From: Klebsiella pneumoniae
GTDB lineage: Bacteria; Pseudomonadota; Gammaproteobacteria; Pseudomonadales; UBA5518
Assembly: GCA_945862145.1 (NCBI GenBank)
Contig: CAMAXE010000031.1
Location: 1 to 46,049 of the forward strand
DNA: 46,049 nucleotides
Direction: 5' to 3'
Shown: positions 1-6,660 of the stretch, piece after piece
Layout: every line of letters begins with the position of its first letter
Position numbering within the stretch: position 1 is the first letter of the stretch
Made by a program: the position numbers and the translations under genes
Notes under the pieces: model-generated
Database searches by the model: none
Seen by the model: only the letters and a program-made list of their open reading frames with translations
What the model was told of the DNA's origin: nothing

Positions 1-198
1 TTCGGGGTCGCGGGCATGGCCCGCTCCTACGGATTCGGGGTTGGGGGCATGGCCCGCTCCTACGGGTTCGGGGTCGCGGGCGTGGCCTGCGCCTGCGGAT
101 TCGGGGTCGCGGGCATGGCCTGCGCCTGCGGATTCTGGGTCGCGGGCATGGCCCGCTCCTACGGGTTCGGGGTCGCGGGCGTGGCTTGGTCCTACCGA
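1..198. repeat. Six tandem 33-bp repeats derived from a REP palindrome, in frame
   Basis: Six consecutive 33-bp units start at 1, 34, 67, 100, 133 and 166. Each holds a 23-nt REP arm plus 10 nt beginning near GGATTCGGGG. The arm is exact at 8-30 and 140-162 and diverged in the other units. Because 33 is a multiple of three, the array reads as an 11-residue repeat on the minus strand inside the molybdoenzyme frame. The plus strand is open here too (63 aa at 16-207), but that looks like a by-product of the repeat. Confidence 0.95.
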
Positions 199-2091
199 AG
201 CGCGTAGGAGCGGGCCATGCCCGCGACCCTTCCCGACCGCATCAGCGAGACGCCCGTGCAGTCGCTCAATGTCCCGCTCGAGCAGCGGGTGCAAGAGACG
301 TATGCGCTTGCCCTCCGTGCGCAGGATCCCCGGCAAGCGCCCCGGCATCAGCGGCCCGAGATCGATGCCGTGCTCCGCCGCCTTAACGCGATCAAGCGTA
401 AGCCCCTCACCGCCGCCGAAGCGGTCGCCGTAGGGCCCTGCGCGCAGCATCATGTCGAGCAACTGCTCGGGACCGGCGTGGGCGCTGCTCGCGGCTATCA
501 CCGCGCCGGCGCCTACTCCGGTGCCAGCCGCGATGCGGTCGGCCATACCTGCGCTCATCATCGTCTCGAGCTGCTCCACGCTCATGCCGTGGATCCCCGC
601 CACCACGCCCAGCATGATCTGCCACTGATCCAGGGCGCCAGCCTCGGGCTGCAGCACTTGCGGCGAGTAACGCGCGAAATTGCGCACGCTGGTGGTCTGG
701 AACAGGAAGTCGAAATTGCTGTGCTCGAGCTGCACCGTGGAGGGCAGGATCACGTCGGCGAGGCTGGTGGTTTCGTTGGCATAGATGTCGATCGCCACCA
801 CGAAATCCAGACCCGCGATGGCCTCGCGCAGGCGGTCGCCATTCGGCACGCTCAACACCGGATTGCCCGCCACGGTGATCAGGGCCCGCGCCCGGCCGGG
901 CCCCTCCCAGGCGAGCTCCTCGGCCATCAGCGTGGCCGGCAACATGGACATGTATTCGGGGAATTCGCGCACCTTCGAGTGCCAGCGTCCCCGTCCGAGC
1001 ACGTTGATCTCGTCGGTGGCCTCGCCCTGCCCGGTGGCGGGGCGCGGGAACATCATGCCGCCCTCGGCGTCGAGCCGTCCGCGCAGCATGTTCACCACGT
1101 CAACCAGCCAGGAGGCCAAGGTGCCGAACGCCTGCGTACACAAGCCGATGCGGCCATAGATCAGCGGTTTTTCGGCGCCGCAGAATGCCGTGCACAGTGC
1201 GCGTATTGCATCGGCAGAGATGCCGGTGACGGGCGCGACGGCCTCGGGCGTGAAGGGCGCGGCGAGCTCGCGCAGTTTATCCAGGCCCTCGATGTGTGCG
1301 CCGAGGTGCCCGGTATCGACCAGTCCCTGCGCAAAGATGAGCTGCACCAGTGCGAATAGCAGGAAGGCATCGGTGCCGGGACGGATAAACATATGCTGGT
1401 CGGCAACGGCTGCTGTTTCGGTGCGCCGCGGGTCGATCACCACGAGCTTGCCGCCCCGCGTGCGCAGCGCCGCAAAGCGCGATTCGATATCCGGAGCCGA
1501 CATCAGGCTGCCTTGGGAGACCAGCGGATTGCCGCCCATGCAGACGAAAAAATCAGTGCGGTCCAGATCCGGTATCGGGAAGGCCCAGGCGTTGCCATAG
1601 AGCAGTTCGCAGCTCAGGTTCTTGGGCTGCTGATCCACCGATCCAGCGGAAAAGAAGCGCTGCGTGTCGAGCAGCGCGATGAACATCTGGGTGTAGATCT
1701 GGGTGGCGAAGTTGTGGCCGTTCGGATTGCCGTAGTACATGGCCACGGCGTCTTTGCCATGCTCGGCGCGGATTGCGGCGAGCCGCGATCCGACGAGCGC
1801 AAAAGCCTCTTCCCAGCTGATGTCCTGCCAGCCCTCGGGCGTGCGTTTTACCGGACGGCGCAGCCGCGAGGGATCCTCTTGGAGGTGGCGGACCACCTGA
1901 GACTTGGCGCAGACGTAGCCGCCAGAGCGGTGGTCCTCGCCGTCGCCTCGCACGGACAGCACGCGGTTGGCGTTGCGGTCGACCCCGATGGTGAGCCCGC
2001 AGCTCGCCTCGCAGACCGGGCAGGAGCGGAAAACGGTTTCCGTTGCCTGCCCGGTTGCGGAGCTTGCTTCAGCCGCGGCTGTGGCTGCCAT
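1..2091 (-). CDS. Molybdopterin oxidoreductase (formate dehydrogenase-like), C-terminus beyond window
   Basis: On the minus strand, the frame starting at the ATG at 2091 has no stop down to base 1, giving 697 residues in the window. The N-terminus carries a [4Fe-4S] motif C24-x2-C27-x3-C31-x29-C61 followed by K63, as in the MopB superfamily (formate dehydrogenase, nitrate reductase and relatives). Family landmarks follow: GNPLVSQGS, VVIDPRRTET, MLRGRLDAEGG, GNPVLSVPNG and ANETTSLADVILPST. The product is probably a cytoplasmic Mo/W-bis-MGD oxidoreductase; the substrate cannot be told. The frame overlaps the upstream CDGSH gene by 23 bases, so translational coupling is likely. The oddity is at the C-terminal side: about residues 622-697 are encoded by REP-type repeats (11-residue unit like SVGAGHARDPE), before where the molybdopterin dinucleotide-binding domain is expected. 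The family is certain; whether the full protein is functional is unknown. Confidence 0.9.
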   Translation of the reverse strand, partial: MAATAAAEASSATGQATETVFRSCPVCEASCGLTIGVDRNANRVLSVRGDGEDHRSGGYVCAKSQVVRHLQEDPSRLRRPVKRTPEGWQDISWEEAFALVGSRLAAIRAEHGKDAVAMYYGNPNGHNFATQIYTQMFIALLDTQRFFSAGSVDQQPKNLSCELLYGNAWAFPIPDLDRTDFFVCMGGNPLVSQGSLMSAPDIESRFAALRTRGGKLVVIDPRRTETAAVADQHMFIRPGTDAFLLFALVQLIFAQGLVDTGHLGAHIEGLDKLRELAAPFTPEAVAPVTGISADAIRALCTAFCGAEKPLIYGRIGLCTQAFGTLASWLVDVVNMLRGRLDAEGGMMFPRPATGQGEATDEINVLGRGRWHSKVREFPEYMSMLPATLMAEELAWEGPGRARALITVAGNPVLSVPNGDRLREAIAGLDFVVAIDIYANETTSLADVILPSTVQLEHSNFDFLFQTTSVRNFARYSPQVLQPEAGALDQWQIMLGVVAGIHGMSVEQLETMMSAGMADRIAAGTGVGAGAVIAASSAHAGPEQLLDMMLRAGPYGDRFGGGEGLTLDRVKAAEHGIDLGPLMPGRLPGILRTEGKRIRLLHPLLERDIERLHGRLADAVGKGRGHGPLLRASVGPSHARDPEPVGAGHARDPESAGAGHARDPESAGAGHARDPEPVGAGHAPNPESVGAGHARDPE
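204..226 (+). repeat. Inverted REP copy closing the tandem array
   Basis: These 23 nt (beginning GTAGGAGCGGGCC) are the exact reverse complement of the REP arm at 8-30 and 140-162, and identical to the right arm of the palindrome at 6222-6244. The GTAG head resembles the GTAG-type REPs described in Stenotrophomonas and Pseudomonas, which are moved by RAYT (TnpA-REP) enzymes. No RAYT gene is present in this window. Confidence 0.85.
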
Positions 2092-2308
2092 CGCAGAGCG
2101 GCTTGTTGCCGGTTGCCTTGCAGGCGCAGAAAAAGGCTTTTTTCGACTCTGCTGCGTCGTATTTCAGCGGTGTGAACTCGCTGCCTTTATGGGAGCCGTC
2201 GCAGAAGGGTTGCTTCGCGGACATACCGCAACTGCACCACCAGTAGCTCTTGCCTGCTTCGACTTCGACGCCAAGAGGCGTCGAGCCTGCACGTACGGGA
2301 TCTGCCAT
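2069..2308 (-). CDS. CDGSH iron-sulfur domain protein, two motifs
   Basis: This is a 79-residue protein with two complete CDGSH-type [2Fe-2S] motifs: CSCGMSAKQPFCDGSH in the middle and CACKATGNKPLCDGSH at the C-terminus. Each has the three Cys and one His ligands of mitoNEET-like proteins, and the arrangement matches the tandem-motif class (CISD3/Miner2-like). There is no membrane anchor, so it is probably cytosolic and redox-active. A GAGAAGG ribosome-binding site precedes the start. It lies 13 bp after the peroxiredoxin and overlaps the molybdoenzyme start by 23 bases, so all three genes are probably one transcript. The partner is not known; it could be an electron or cluster donor for the downstream molybdoenzyme, which is inference from position only. 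Confidence 0.9.
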   Translation of the reverse strand: MADPVRAGSTPLGVEVEAGKSYWWCSCGMSAKQPFCDGSHKGSEFTPLKYDAAESKKAFFCACKATGNKPLCDGSHSRG

Positions 2309-2321
2309 GTGCGCGGCCTTC

Positions 2322-2801
2322 TCAGAGTACGGCCATGATTTTTTCGGCGGCGGAGACGTCGAGCCCCGGGCCGGATTCCACGGCCAGGTGCTTCACGAGG
2401 CCGTCTTCGACCACCATGGCGAAGCGCTGCGAGCGGATGCCCATGCCAAAGCCGGTAGCGTCGAGCACCAGGCCAAGCGCCTTGGTGAAGTCGGCGTTGC
2501 CGTCGGCGAGCATCAGGATTTCCTCGGCGTTCTGGGCCTTGCCCCAGGCACCCATCACGAAGGCATCGTTCACAGACAAGCAGACGATGGTGTCCACGCC
2601 CTTGGCTTTCATGGTTTCGGCCTGTGCCACGTAACCGGGCAGGTGCGCTGCGCTACAGGTGGGGGTGAAGGCTCCGGGAACGGCGAACAGCACGACCTTC
2701 TTGCCGCCGAACAAGGTGGCGGTGTCGATTGCCTCGGGGCCTTTGGCGCCCATGGTCTTGAGAGTTGCTTCGGGAATGCGGTCGCCGACGGTGATCGTCA
2801 T
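2322..2801 (-). CDS. Peroxiredoxin, Prx5 family
   Basis: This 159-residue protein has the thioredoxin fold and the peroxidatic cysteine motif PGAFTPTCS of the Prx5 (type II/AhpE-like) peroxiredoxins, at usual family length. It should reduce hydrogen peroxide and alkyl hydroperoxides in the cytoplasm, using glutathione/glutaredoxin or thioredoxin. There is no fused glutaredoxin domain, unlike in some gammaproteobacterial members. The start is supported by an AGGAG ribosome-binding site about 9 bases upstream on the minus strand. It is the first gene of the run with the CDGSH protein and the molybdoenzyme, so that operon probably has an oxidative-stress or redox role. Confidence 0.93.
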   Translation of the reverse strand: MTITVGDRIPEATLKTMGAKGPEAIDTATLFGGKKVVLFAVPGAFTPTCSAAHLPGYVAQAETMKAKGVDTIVCLSVNDAFVMGAWGKAQNAEEILMLADGNADFTKALGLVLDATGFGMGIRSQRFAMVVEDGLVKHLAVESGPGLDVSAAEKIMAVL

Positions 2802-3008
2802 GAGGTACTGCTCCTGTGCGCTGCTGGATAGGGTTCAAGGAGGCCGTATCGTAGCAGAGCGAATCGCGTAAGTTCACCCGCATCGGGGCGCGATCAGCAT
2901 GAGCGCGTTGCCTAGCCCTCGTTTCTTCGCCACGTGCGCGTTTCAAGGTACTCTTCCTGCAGTTGCGGCAGCAGCATCCGTTGCCAGAATTGACCAGAAG
3001 GCCTGCAC

Positions 3009-3415
3009 ATGTCGTTGGATCTGACGCCGCTCGAAAACGCAGTTACTGGCCTGCGTGAGGGGCTGACCCGAAGCGCGGCAGAGCCCGGGGATACCCAGCT
3101 GCGCGATGGGCTCATCCAGCGCTTCGAGTTCACCTCGAGTTGTCGCACAAGATGCTCAAGCGGCATTTGGAGCAGGCGGCACCCAACCCGGAGGCATACG
3201 ACACGGCTGACTTCCAGTACCTGATCCGATCGGCTAACGAGCAGGGCCTGTTGCGCAGCGATTGGCCGGTGTGGCGGCGCTTCCGGGAACTGCGTAGAAA
3301 GGCCAGTCACACCTACGACGAGGCGGTGGCGAAGGACGTGGTAGCGGAGATCCCTTCGTTCATGGAGGAAGCCGCCCATTTGCTGAGCGAGCTGCAGGGG
3401 CGGAACCGGCCGTGA
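3009..3415 (+). pseudogene. hepT: HEPN toxin HepT-like, broken by a one-base frameshift
   Basis: Two overlapping frames together encode one HEPN protein of the HI0074 / nucleotidyltransferase-substrate-binding family. The first frame (ATG at 3009, AGAAGG ribosome-binding site) gives the N-terminus up to IQRFEFT. The second frame, open from about 3137, continues ELSHKMLKRHLEQ to the end at 3415. A single missing base near 3135-3136 (acct-cgag, where the family has Tyr or Phe before Glu-Leu) explains the break. The catalytic motif R-x4-H-x-Y is intact in the second part (RRKASHTY). In described HepT-MntA systems HEPN is an RNase toxin silenced by AMPylation of that Tyr. Restart from TTG at 3140 would give 91 residues lacking the first helices. 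A sequencing error is the alternative explanation. Confidence 0.8.
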
Positions 3416-3807
3416 ACCCAGCCACGGGCCACAGCCCGAGCGTGGAGGCCGCCGAGGAAGATTTCGATACGGTCAAGGCCATCCTGCATGCCCACCTGCC
3501 CGGGCGCGAGGTCTGGGCTTTCGGTTCCCGCGCCCGCCGTTGCGCCAAGCCCTATTCCGATCTGGATCTGGTCATCATGGGCGACGAGTCCCTGTCCCTG
3601 GATGTACTCGCGGCGCTGAACGAGGCTTTCGCGGAGTCTGATTTGCCATGGAAGGTGGATGTGGTGGACTGGGCCCGCATGAGTGACGCGTTCCGTCGCA
3701 TCGTCGAGCAAGGCAGGGTGGTGCTGCAGCGGGTGGAGGAGGCCGGGAATGGCCAGCACCCGGCAGGTGCTTCATCCCGTCCCAGCCCCCTGCCAGTTCA
3801 CCGGTAG
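3412..3807 (+). CDS. mntA: Minimal nucleotidyltransferase antitoxin, MntA-like
   Basis: This 131-residue protein starts with GTG overlapping the TGA of the HEPN gene. It carries the nucleotidyltransferase signature G-S-x10-D-x-D exactly (GSRARRCAKPYSDLD, about residues 43-57), as in MntA antitoxins, which AMPylate and inactivate their HepT partner. Further Asp residues follow in VDVVDW, the usual third metal-ligand position. The last 20 or so residues are Ser/Pro-rich and unconserved in appearance. Because the toxin is frameshifted, this antitoxin may now be a leftover or may act in trans. Family assignment is firm; activity is inferred. Confidence 0.85.
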   Translation: MNPATGHSPSVEAAEEDFDTVKAILHAHLPGREVWAFGSRARRCAKPYSDLDLVIMGDESLSLDVLAALNEAFAESDLPWKVDVVDWARMSDAFRRIVEQGRVVLQRVEEAGNGQHPAGASSRPSPLPVHR

Positions 3808-3931
3808 CGCCGGCAGCAATCCTCCTGCAAAGCCAGTTCTCTGCATCACGCTGAAGCAGCACTTCCGTGTGCTGGTGGAGCGCTACGCGCTGAATCAGCG
3901 TGGCTGTGGGGTCTGGTACGGGCTGCGCTGA
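3749..3931 (+). CDS. Possible 60-aa small protein, unrecognised
   Basis: In the +2 frame relative to MntA, an ATG at 3749 opens a 60-codon frame ending at 3931 and overlapping the 3' end of mntA. The second half (from PPAKPVLCITLKQHF) has a basic, amphipathic look and ends VWYGLR. I do not recognise the family. It could be a remnant of a mobile-element gene, or simply a chance open frame in GC-rich DNA. Confidence 0.25.
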   Translation: MASTRQVLHPVPAPCQFTGSAGSNPPAKPVLCITLKQHFRVLVERYALNQRGCGVWYGLR

Positions 3932-4009
3932 AGTCGACGGGGGCAAGCCCGCGAACTTCTGGCTCTGGAGTGCTGGCAGTGCTGAGTGACCTGCCTGCCA
4001 GATGGAGGT

Positions 4010-4038
4010 GTAATCGCCGCGCTTCACGCGGGGATTAC
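4010..4038. repeat. Imperfect inverted repeat, 12-bp arms
   Basis: GTAATCGCCGCG (4010-4021) faces CGCGGGGATTAC (4027-4038) across a 5-nt loop, with one G/G mismatch. It lies downstream of mntA and beyond the 3' end of tacT. No T-run follows, so factor-independent termination is not clear. Confidence 0.6.
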
Positions 4039-4067
4039 GGATCAGAACTACCTCGTGCCCGACCCAA

Positions 4068-4110
4068 TCACCGCATTTGATGCGGTGATAAGGCGGGTTA
4101 TTCACCGCAT
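4068..4110. repeat. TCACCGCAT palindrome plus a third half-site
   Basis: TCACCGCAT (4068-4076), loop TTG, then ATGCGGTGA (4080-4088) form a perfect 9-bp hairpin. The same half-site recurs in direct orientation at 4102-4110. This spacing of repeated half-sites could be an operator, but it lies at the 3' end of tacT rather than upstream of tacA, so a terminator or recombination scar is equally possible. Confidence 0.55.
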
Positions 4111-4185
4111 CACGGGTGGGTTCGTACCGTTTTGATCAATGAGCAGCCGGCGCGGGCATCTACCGGATATCTGTCGGAGCAGACC

Positions 4186-4686
4186 TTATCGGATGAGCTT
4201 CTTTGCATCCTTCAGCAACAGCAAAAGCTGTTGCTCGCGCAGCGGCGATGCAACGAATCCGAACCAGGTATAGAACCGCGCCGCCTCTTCATCGATGGGG
4301 TGGGTCAGCATGGCCCTGATGCCAGCTTGCTCGGCAATGAGCAGCGTACGCGTGATGGCATCCTGCAGCATGCCCAAGCCTATGCCTCTCCCCTGATCCC
4401 GCGTCGAGACCGCCATCCTCGCAAGGATCATCACCGGCAAAGGGTATTGCTCCATCCCTTGGCGCATACGTTCAGGTGCTTCCAGCGTATCGACCTGGCC
4501 CACGGTCAGGCTGAAGTAGCCCGCTACGCGCTGATCGTCCTCGGCAACGACAAAGGTCCGGGCCGAGCCACTGGTTTGCGCCTGGCGAGCGTGGCGCAAA
4601 AGCCAGTCGTTCAGCGCGGGCTTTCGACAGTCGAAACCGTCCAGCCGGTGTAGCAGGGCCAATGGCTCCGGCGGGCACAGGGTCAC
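4186..4686 (-). CDS. tacT: GNAT acetyltransferase toxin, TacT family
   Basis: This 166-residue GNAT-fold protein closely follows the TacT pattern: FDCRKPALNDWL near the N-terminus, then SGSARTFVVAEDD, the acetyl-CoA-binding stretch DQGRGIGLGML and the C-terminal RFYTWFGF containing the catalytic Tyr. TacT enzymes acetylate the amino group of charged tRNAs and stop translation. The start is GTG at 4686, overlapping the stop of the antitoxin gene, the usual translational coupling. Length is typical. No frameshift or lost key residue is visible, so this module looks intact. Confidence 0.92.
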   Translation of the reverse strand: MTLCPPEPLALLHRLDGFDCRKPALNDWLLRHARQAQTSGSARTFVVAEDDQRVAGYFSLTVGQVDTLEAPERMRQGMEQYPLPVMILARMAVSTRDQGRGIGLGMLQDAITRTLLIAEQAGIRAMLTHPIDEEAARFYTWFGFVASPLREQQLLLLLKDAKKLIR

Positions 4687-4976
4687 CTGCTGTCCCAGGG
4701 CGCCTTGCGGGCAAACAACGCGTCCAGCCCGTGATTGGCCTGCTCCGGTCGGTCAAGCAGATCCATCAGGGCTTGATACTGGCTGCCCGACACCATGAAC
4801 AAACGTTGATCCAGAAGTGTCTGTTCCGCGGCCAGACAGGCGCTGTCGAGGATGAAATCGGTCAGCGACTTGTGTGCAACCTCGGCGGCACGCCGCAGCA
4901 CCGCCTCCTGCTCAGGTGTGGCGCGCAGCCCGAGGCGGGCAGACCGGGCGGAAGGCGAGGACTCGGCGGCAGTCAT
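4683..4976 (-). CDS. tacA: DUF1778 antitoxin, TacA family
   Basis: This is a 97-residue protein from the ATG at 4976. The N-terminal RLGLRATPEQEAVLRRAAE is the ribbon-helix-helix DNA-binding segment of DUF1778, and LTDFILDSACLAAEQTLLDQR forms the following helices. The C-terminal tail (GLDALFARKAPWD) is the part that wraps the toxin in known TacA-TacT complexes. The frame is open upstream to 5063, but the shorter start fits family length. It is encoded just before tacT with overlapping stop and start; TacA normally represses its own promoter together with TacT. Confidence 0.9.
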   Translation of the reverse strand: MTAAESSPSARSARLGLRATPEQEAVLRRAAEVAHKSLTDFILDSACLAAEQTLLDQRLFMVSGSQYQALMDLLDRPEQANHGLDALFARKAPWDSR

Positions 4977-5312
4977 GGCGGCCTCAGATGCTGGAATGAC
5001 GGGGCATGTTAGTACAAGCGACGCACGCGGAGGTAGGTTTGGCGCTGCTGATTTCCGTAGCACCCGGCGCGTTGCTCGTTGATCTCCCGCAGGGCCAGCT
5101 CGAACCGGCAGGCTAGATCCGCGGGCAGACCCGTATCCTGCGCCAGATCAAGCGAGCGAAAGATCCCGCTCGTCTTGGGGCTGGCTGGGGAATTGGCGTA
5201 TCGTGGCGCCCGGATCCGGGCGTGACCTTAGGTCCGTGCGTATCGCCATCGCGCAGTGAACCGGGCCCGCAGCCCGTTCGTAATGCAGAGCCATAAGTCA
5301 GAGGTTTCAACC
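4977..5312. other. Spacer upstream of tacA and of the LLM oxidoreductase gene
   Basis: This divergent intergenic region must hold the promoters of tacAT (minus) and of the LLM gene (plus). I see no convincing gene, no strong sigma70 boxes and no clear repeat. The 65-codon minus-strand frame at 5113-5310 shows no recognisable protein features. Confidence 0.5.
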
Positions 5313-6185
5313 ATGCGTTTTGCCTACCACGCCTCGATGCCTTCCCTCGACCAGTACATTCCGCTGGCGCGTGCCGCGGAAGAAATGGGTTTCGACAGCT
5401 TTACCCTCCCAGACAGCATCTGCTATCCCAAGGACTGTGACGCCAAGTACCCCTACAACGACGACGGCAGCCGTGACTTCCTGGACGGCGTACCGTTCAT
5501 GGAAATTTTCATCGCCATGGGGGTGGTGGCTGCGGTAACCACGCGCATTCGCATCACTACCTCGGTGGTGAAATTGCCGATCCGCCAGCCGGCCATCGTT
5601 GCCAAACAGCTCTCGAGTCTTGCGGTCCTCAGCAATAACCGCATCGGCTTCGGCGTGGGTCTCAGTCCGTGGCCGGAGGATTTCTCCGCCTGTCAGATCC
5701 CCTGGGAGAAGCGCGGTCAGCGCATGGACGAGATGATCGAGATCATCCGTGGCCTCATGACAGGCGAGTATTTCGGTTACGAGGGACAGATGCTCCAGAT
5801 GGCACCGATCAAGCTGTGCCCGGTGCCGACCCAGCCGGTGCCGATTCTGATCGGTGGCCATGCAGACGCCGCACTCAAGCGTGCCGCGCGCATCGGCGAC
5901 GGCTGGATCAGTGCGGGCACCTCGCTCGAGGAACTCGACGAGTTCCTGCGCAAGCTCCACGGTTTCCGCGCCGAGTACGGCCGTGAGAAAGAGCCCTTCG
6001 AGATCCACAACATGGGTGCTTCGGCCTACTCGCCCGATGGCATCAAGCAGCTCGAAGACCGCGGCGTACACGAGGTGATCGTCGCCTTCCGCGACGTCTA
6101 CAAGAAGCAGCCCGATCCGTCCCTCGACGAGAAACTGGCCACGATGCGCTGGTATGCGGACAACGTGATCGCGAAGTCGCGCTGA
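5313..6185 (+). CDS. LLM-class flavin/F420-dependent oxidoreductase
   Basis: This 290-residue luciferase-like monooxygenase has the TIM-barrel pattern of the family: MRFAYHASMPSLDQYIPLA at the start, then GFDSFTLPDS, RIRITTSVVKLPIRQP, RIGFGVGLSPWPEDF, and the C-terminal PVPILIGGHADAALKRAARIGDGW. It resembles the TIGR03619 group (Rv2161c-like) usually annotated as F420-dependent, but the cofactor may be FMN in a bacterium without F420. Start: the frame is open to 5256, but the ATG at 5313 has an AGAGG site 8 bases upstream and begins exactly at the conserved first strand. It stands alone, followed by a perfect REP palindrome. The substrate is unknown. Confidence 0.88.
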   Translation: MRFAYHASMPSLDQYIPLARAAEEMGFDSFTLPDSICYPKDCDAKYPYNDDGSRDFLDGVPFMEIFIAMGVVAAVTTRIRITTSVVKLPIRQPAIVAKQLSSLAVLSNNRIGFGVGLSPWPEDFSACQIPWEKRGQRMDEMIEIIRGLMTGEYFGYEGQMLQMAPIKLCPVPTQPVPILIGGHADAALKRAARIGDGWISAGTSLEELDEFLRKLHGFRAEYGREKEPFEIHNMGASAYSPDGIKQLEDRGVHEVIVAFRDVYKKQPDPSLDEKLATMRWYADNVIAKSR

Positions 6186-6197
6186 GGCTGCGATTGG

Positions 6198-6244
6198 TCG
6201 CGGGCATGGCCCGCTCCTACCGTAGGAGCGGGCCATGCCCGCGA
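6198..6244. repeat. Perfect REP palindrome (two arms of 23 nt, 1-nt spacer)
   Basis: A 23-nt arm at 6198-6220 is followed by one C and its exact reverse complement at 6222-6244. The right arm begins GTAGGAGCGGGCC and is identical to 204-226, so this is the intergenic form of the element repeated inside the molybdoenzyme gene. It sits 13 bases after the LLM gene stop and could act as its transcription terminator or mRNA stabiliser. Confidence 0.93.
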
Positions 6245-6335
6245 TGCTTGTGGATTATCGGGCCACGAAAGCCACCCAACAGAAGCCCGTCGTCAACGCG
6301 CACGCGGCGTCGCCGCCACACGCAACTCGACATGA

Positions 6336-6656
6336 TTACTCGATAACGACGGCAGTTCCGCTCGCCGCAACCATCAACATCCCGTTCTCGCGCCCCATCA
6401 CCTCGTAATCGAGATCCACGCCGACCACCGCATTGGCGCCGAGCGCAGCCGCACGCTCTTCGAGTTCCTTCAGTGCGATCTCGCGTGCCCGTTGCAGTTC
6501 CTTCTCGTAGGTGCCGGAACGGCCACCCACGATATCGCGCAGCCCTGCGAACAGGTCCTTGAAGATGTTCGCCCCCATGATCGCCTCGCCGCAGACCACG
6601 CCGCAGTAGCGGGTGATGCGGCGGCCTTCCACCGATGGTGTCGTGGTGAGCAGCAT
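6336..6656 (-). CDS. YbjQ/UPF0145 family protein
   Basis: This 106-residue protein matches the YbjQ (UPF0145) family over its whole length: [19 protein letters not shown], then an Arg/Glu-rich helix ([20 protein letters not shown]), then [14 protein letters not shown] and a C-terminal strand ending GTAVVIE. Members form small oligomers; the family has been described as possible heavy-metal-binding proteins but the role is not settled. The ATG at 6656 gives the usual length, although the frame is open further upstream. It lies 4 bp after pckA on the same strand, so it is probably co-transcribed with it. Confidence 0.88.
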   Translation of the reverse strand: MLLTTTPSVEGRRITRYCGVVCGEAIMGANIFKDLFAGLRDIVGGRSGTYEKELQRAREIALKELEERAAALGANAVVGVDLDYEVMGRENGMLMVAASGTAVVIE

Positions 6657-6660
6657 GCGA

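Larger units (their letters stand above)
3808..4185. other. Hairpin-rich spacer between two toxin-antitoxin modules
   Basis: No convincing gene fills this stretch apart from the doubtful small frame ending at 3931. It holds an imperfect 12-bp hairpin (4010-4038), a perfect 9-bp hairpin (4068-4088) and a third copy of the TCACCGCAT half-site at 4102-4110. It may contain terminators or protein-binding sites, or be debris from earlier insertions. Confidence 0.5.

Noticed and set aside
1-198. CRISPR-like array
   Set aside because: The units are directly adjacent 33-bp tandem repeats with no unique spacers, keep a reading frame and match a REP palindrome.
217-2175. Long plus-strand open frames (380 and 260 codons) opposite the molybdoenzyme
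   Set aside because: They are antisense shadows; the minus-strand frame gives a clear MopB protein with iron-sulfur motif and conserved segments, while the plus frames show no family features.
3575-4105. 176-codon minus-strand frame across mntA and the spacer
   Set aside because: It is antisense to mntA for much of its length and has no recognisable domain; the part over the spacer is compositionally odd but not convincing.
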